The notes under the pieces: model-generated
Databases searched by the model: none
What the model was told of the DNA's origin: nothing
What the model saw: only the letters and a program-made list of their open reading frames with translations
From: Alphaproteobacteria bacterium
GTDB lineage: Bacteria > Pseudomonadota > Alphaproteobacteria > Sphingomonadales > Sphingomonadaceae
NCBI GenBank assembly: GCA_016650315.1
Contig: JAENVZ010000293.1
Location: forward strand, 1-7,955
DNA: 7,955 bases
Direction: 5' to 3'
Shown here: in pieces, positions 5,306 to 7,955 of the stretch
How the letters are laid out: each line of letters starts with the position of its first letter
Numbering within the stretch: position 1 is the stretch's first letter
Program-made: the position numbers and the translations under genes

Positions 5306-7550
5306 CAGTCGTCACTACCTTGTTTTCAGTCGTGCTTAAGTCAAGATTTTCCAGCGTATGCGGGTCGAGAATGATGCGCACACATGTGCCGCCGCCCGGC
5401 GCATCGTCAAAGGTGATTTCCCCGAAATGTTCTTCGACGATCTTCTTGACGATAGCGAGTCCCAAACCAGTGCCTTTTTGCCGGGTGGTCATATAGGGTT
5501 CGATGATCCGGTCTCGTTCGGCAGGAAGTCCGATACCGTCATCCTGAACTGATATGACGAGCCGCCCTTCCCCTTCATCATATAGCCGCATCTGCACATT
5601 GCCTCGCGGCAATGAATCCTCCAATTTAGGCTTTGTTCCAATGGCTTCAACAGCATTTTTGACAATGTTGGTGAGCGCCTGCCCTATTTGCCGTCGATCG
5701 CATACGATTTCCCGCGCATCAACATCGCTTGTAAAAGTAAAGGCGATGTCAGGATGTGCTACCTCATGCAGGAACAGGGAATGACGCGCGATATCGCCAA
5801 TCGCCTCATGACGGAAAACAGGTTTTGGCATTCGCGCAAAGGACGAAAATTCGTCGACGATCCTGCGCAGGTCCGCGACCTGCCGAATGATTGTGCCGGT
5901 CAGACGCGTGAAAGTTGGCCTATCGTTCGTCACTTCATTGGAATAACGCCGTTGCAACCGTTCCGCCGCGAGCTGAATAGGGGTCAGAGGGTTCTTGATT
6001 TCATGGGCGATCCGCCGCGCGACATCGGACCATGCCGCCCGCCGCTGATCGGACAATTGCTGGGTGATGTCATCAAAGGTCAAGACATGGCCAGACGCAT
6101 CCTTCACTACCTTGACCGCCAGCGTAAGCAGATCGGCATTGACTTTGACCTGTATGATGGCCGCATTCTGGTCACTACCGAGCAATTCGGCCAGTTCTGG
6201 CGAAAGTGCCGAAAGCGGTCCTCCGATATTGCTGGCACTCCCCCGCTGCAGAATCGCCTGGGCCGAGCTGTTGACAAGCTGGACCGTGCCGTTCTGGTCC
6301 ACTGACAATACGCCCGCCGTCACACCCGAAAGCACAGCTTCAATGAAGGCACGGCGATTGTCGAGTTGGCTGTTGGCATTGACCAATGCGCTGGTTTGCG
6401 CCTCCAGACGCTGGGTCATGCGATTGAAGGCGCTGGCAAGCGTCCCCACCTCGTCGCGGGTATGGGGGCCGGGCACCCGAGCAGACAAATCACCCGCTGT
6501 AATCTTGCGCGCGGTATCTACAAGCTCTGCCACAGGGCGCACCAGGCGATCGGCAACCGCAAGTGCAATCCACACCGCAATCCCGACCAGCAATAGCGAT
6601 CCTACAAACAGCGCGGCATTGAATTGTAGCTGAAGGGCCCGCGAACGTTGGGTAAAGTCTTCATAATCCGCTAGCACAGCGCGCGCACGCTCCATCTGGC
6701 TGAATGCTGGAACATCGGAATCGCGTGAGGCATAAAGATAGACTTTGGCATCTGGATCAAGCAGCGTCACGGCCTCAATCCGATCAGCCTGAGCCTTCAC
6801 CACCACATTCTCGCCTTTGGCCAAACGTTCGATAACGTCCTTGGTCAGTCGATTTTCTGCTGCGCGCTTGTCTGGATCAACCATGGCGGCAGTCCGAGCG
6901 ACACCGTCCTTGCCAATTTCAATGATTGCCGATTCGTTGAGTTTTCGTGTCACGACCTGAAAGATATAGCCTTCGGCAAAATCCGGGCTGCTGACGGACG
7001 TCTGCGACAGATAATCGCGTAAATCCCCTGCCATAGTGACGGTTTCGTCACCCACTTCCTTCTTGTTCTGCTCATAATAACCGCGGGCAAGACCGCTGGC
7101 GTTTTGCAGCATGGTCCGGGCATTTTCGGAGAACCAGAACTGCACGCCATATTGAAACAGCAGCGATGCGAAGATCACTACCAGCAGCATGGGTACGCTC
7201 GCAATAATCGAAAATATCGCAACAAGGCGGACGTGAAGCTGGCCATCGCCACCAATCAAGGATTGCGATGCACGTTTTCTGGCGATGCGCCGTCCAAGCA
7301 GCACGAGCAGTGCAATCGCCGGAACAAGGTTTGCAACCAGCAACAATGCGACAACCGGCGGTGCCAGCAATTTGTCGGGTCGGTCCTGTCCGGCAATGAT
7401 AAAATAGGTGATAACGGCGATCACCAGAAACGTGAAAAGCGTTGCTGCTTCAACAAACGCGGCAAAATGAGCATTGCGCCGGAGCTGAGCCAACCTCATC
7501 CGCCAGGACATTTTATCCTGATTATGCTGCAGATCAGCCAAACTATTCAT
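5295..7550 (-). CDS. ntrY: Membrane sensor histidine kinase NtrY
   Basis: A 751-residue inner-membrane kinase that phosphorylates NtrX, with full domain order for the family. Hydrophobic segments at about 33-53, 62-86 and 108-132 precede a sensor region (about 135-308) presumably outside the membrane; a fourth segment lies at about 311-335. Then come HAMP (about 334-388), PAS (about 400-500), HisKA with H516 in AHEIKNPLTP, and an HATPase domain with N box NIVKNAVEAI (N628, N632), G1 DDGIGLP (670-676), an EPYMTT F-box-like stretch and G2 GTGLGLAIV (693-701). All catalytic motifs are intact. The start is uncertain: the ATG at 7548-7550 has no clear ribosome binding site, whereas Met14 (7509-7511) has AGGA a few bases ahead; either leaves the membrane segments unchanged. 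The signal is not visible; relatives respond to nitrogen or redox state. ntrC ends 74 bases upstream and ntrX overlaps the 3' end. Confidence 0.95.
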   Translation of the reverse strand: MNSLADLQHNQDKMSWRMRLAQLRRNAHFAAFVEAATLFTFLVIAVITYFIIAGQDRPDKLLAPPVVALLLVANLVPAIALLVLLGRRIARKRASQSLIGGDGQLHVRLVAIFSIIASVPMLLVVIFASLLFQYGVQFWFSENARTMLQNASGLARGYYEQNKKEVGDETVTMAGDLRDYLSQTSVSSPDFAEGYIFQVVTRKLNESAIIEIGKDGVARTAAMVDPDKRAAENRLTKDVIERLAKGENVVVKAQADRIEAVTLLDPDAKVYLYASRDSDVPAFSQMERARAVLADYEDFTQRSRALQLQFNAALFVGSLLLVGIAVWIALAVADRLVRPVAELVDTARKITAGDLSARVPGPHTRDEVGTLASAFNRMTQRLEAQTSALVNANSQLDNRRAFIEAVLSGVTAGVLSVDQNGTVQLVNSSAQAILQRGSASNIGGPLSALSPELAELLGSDQNAAIIQVKVNADLLTLAVKVVKDASGHVLTFDDITQQLSDQRRAAWSDVARRIAHEIKNPLTPIQLAAERLQRRYSNEVTNDRPTFTRLTGTIIRQVADLRRIVDEFSSFARMPKPVFRHEAIGDIARHSLFLHEVAHPDIAFTFTSDVDAREIVCDRRQIGQALTNIVKNAVEAIGTKPKLEDSLPRGNVQMRLYDEGEGRLVISVQDDGIGLPAERDRIIEPYMTTRQKGTGLGLAIVKKIVEEHFGEITFDDAPGGGTCVRIILDPHTLENLDLSTTENKVVTTDGA

Positions 7551-7624
7551 AGTTGCACAGGTACAACAATGGCGTTGCTATTAACACACGGTTTTTGCAC
7601 CCAATCCCAATCAAATCGGATTAT
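7551..7624 (-). promoter_or_regulatory. ntrC-ntrY intergenic gap with CAAC/GTTG inverted repeats
   Basis: The 74 bases between the ntrC stop and the ntrY ATG hold two overlapping inverted repeats. One, at 7552-7567, is GTTG and CAAC ends with six of eight arm positions matching. The other, at 7564-7577, is CAAC-N6-GTTG and also contains a CAA-N5-TTG at 7567-7577. From memory, a CAA-N(0-5)-TTG motif has been reported for NtrX binding in Sinorhizobium, so autoregulation is conceivable, but such short motifs are common by chance. A six-base repeat (GATTGG twice on the minus strand, near 7601-7612) is also present. I see no clear -35/-10 pair and no terminator. Confidence 0.3.
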
Positions 7625-7955
7625 TCATTCACTACGGCGCAGGCTGGCCGGGTCCACATCATAATCATTGAGTTTTTTACGCAGCGTATTGCGGTTGATC
7701 CCTAAAATCTGGGCGGCTCTGATCTGGTTGCCATCAACACTCAACAAGGCTTCCTTCAATAACACAGGCTCGACCACGGACAAAAGCGCATCATGTAATA
7801 CGTCCTCACCCTCGCCGCCATTGCCGCCGAGATTTCCCGATAAAAGGCTGTCCTTTGCCCAAATCCGCACCGCGTTTTCCAGTCGTTCCACCGATTCACC
7901 AGAATATCCCCGATCAAGCTGCGTTGTCGGTAATATCTGCTGTACCACGGTGGAG
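7625..7955 (-). CDS. ntrC: Nitrogen regulation protein NtrC, C-terminal part (5' end outside window)
   Basis: The frame is open from the right window edge to the TGA at 7625-7627, giving about 109 residues. The visible part is the linker after the AAA+ domain followed by a Fis-type DNA-binding domain. A helix beginning VVEPVLLKEALLSV leads into GNQIRAAQILGINRNTLRKK, the helix-turn-helix that closely fits alphaproteobacterial NtrC; receiver and ATPase domains lie outside. The GTG at 7946-7948 is internal and not a start, since the frame continues upstream with Ser-Thr. A glycine- and acid-rich stretch (NLGGNGGEGED) lies in the linker. NtrC is the phosphorylated activator of nitrogen-assimilation genes, and its place directly before ntrY matches the alphaproteobacterial ntrBC-ntrYX order, so ntrB is expected just outside the window. 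Another NtrC-family regulator is possible but less likely in this context. Confidence 0.88.
   Translation of the reverse strand, partial: STVVQQILPTTQLDRGYSGESVERLENAVRIWAKDSLLSGNLGGNGGEGEDVLHDALLSVVEPVLLKEALLSVDGNQIRAAQILGINRNTLRKKLNDYDVDPASLRRSE

Noticed and set aside
5688..6305. 205-codon plus-strand open frame opposite ntrY
   Set aside because: Antisense to the PAS and kinase core of ntrY, with no domain or plausible ribosome binding site.
7578..7624. Sigma-54 (-24/-12) promoter upstream of ntrY
   Set aside because: The TGCA in this gap is not paired with a GG doublet at the required distance in a TGGCAC-like element, so the consensus is not met.
7104..7664. 186-codon plus-strand open frame spanning the ntrY start and the ntrC 3' end
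   Set aside because: Its composition is rich in Gln, Asn, Arg and Cys as expected from an antisense frame, and no family is recognisable.
1..7955. CRISPR array, transposon, prophage or a novel defence system
   Set aside because: No spaced repeats, transposase, integrase or phage gene is seen, and every long gene is assigned to a core chromosomal family.

Overview
The window reads as ordinary chromosomal DNA of an alphaproteobacterium, most likely a sphingomonad (Sphingomonadales). The grounds are the gene order ntrC-ntrY-ntrX-hfq-hflX, the alphaproteobacterial form of each protein, and an Hfq made of two Sm domains in one chain, a form I know from sphingomonads such as Zymomonas and Novosphingobium. 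Base composition looks moderately GC-rich by eye. I see no insertion sequence, prophage gene, tRNA, rRNA or CRISPR array. Coding density is very high, and the largest non-coding gap is about 150 bases.

Left part, plus strand: the 3' end of a PhnP-like metallo-beta-lactamase-fold hydrolase, truncated by the window edge inside its first metal motif. It overlaps by four bases a GTG-started, membrane-anchored retropepsin-like aspartic protease. An 80-base gap with a 14-base AT-only palindrome follows, then mazG (NTP pyrophosphohydrolase).

Right part, minus strand, read from right to left: the last ~109 codons of ntrC, a 74-base gap, ntrY (sensor kinase), ntrX (response regulator, 11-base overlap with ntrY), a 152-base gap with several potential RNA hairpins, double-domain hfq, and hflX (4-base overlap, TTG start). 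mazG and hflX converge with no gap: the two stop codons abut, inside an inverted repeat.

Functionally the minus-strand cluster joins nitrogen and redox or envelope signalling (NtrC, NtrY-NtrX) to post-transcriptional control (Hfq) and ribosome rescue (HflX). MazG adds nucleotide-pool cleaning, often linked to stress and ppGpp. I found no undescribed multi-gene system. The points most worth checking are the asymmetric tandem Hfq, the NtrX that lacks the sigma-54 contact loop, the mutually exclusive hairpins between ntrX and hfq, and the hairpin spanning the abutting stop codons of mazG and hflX.
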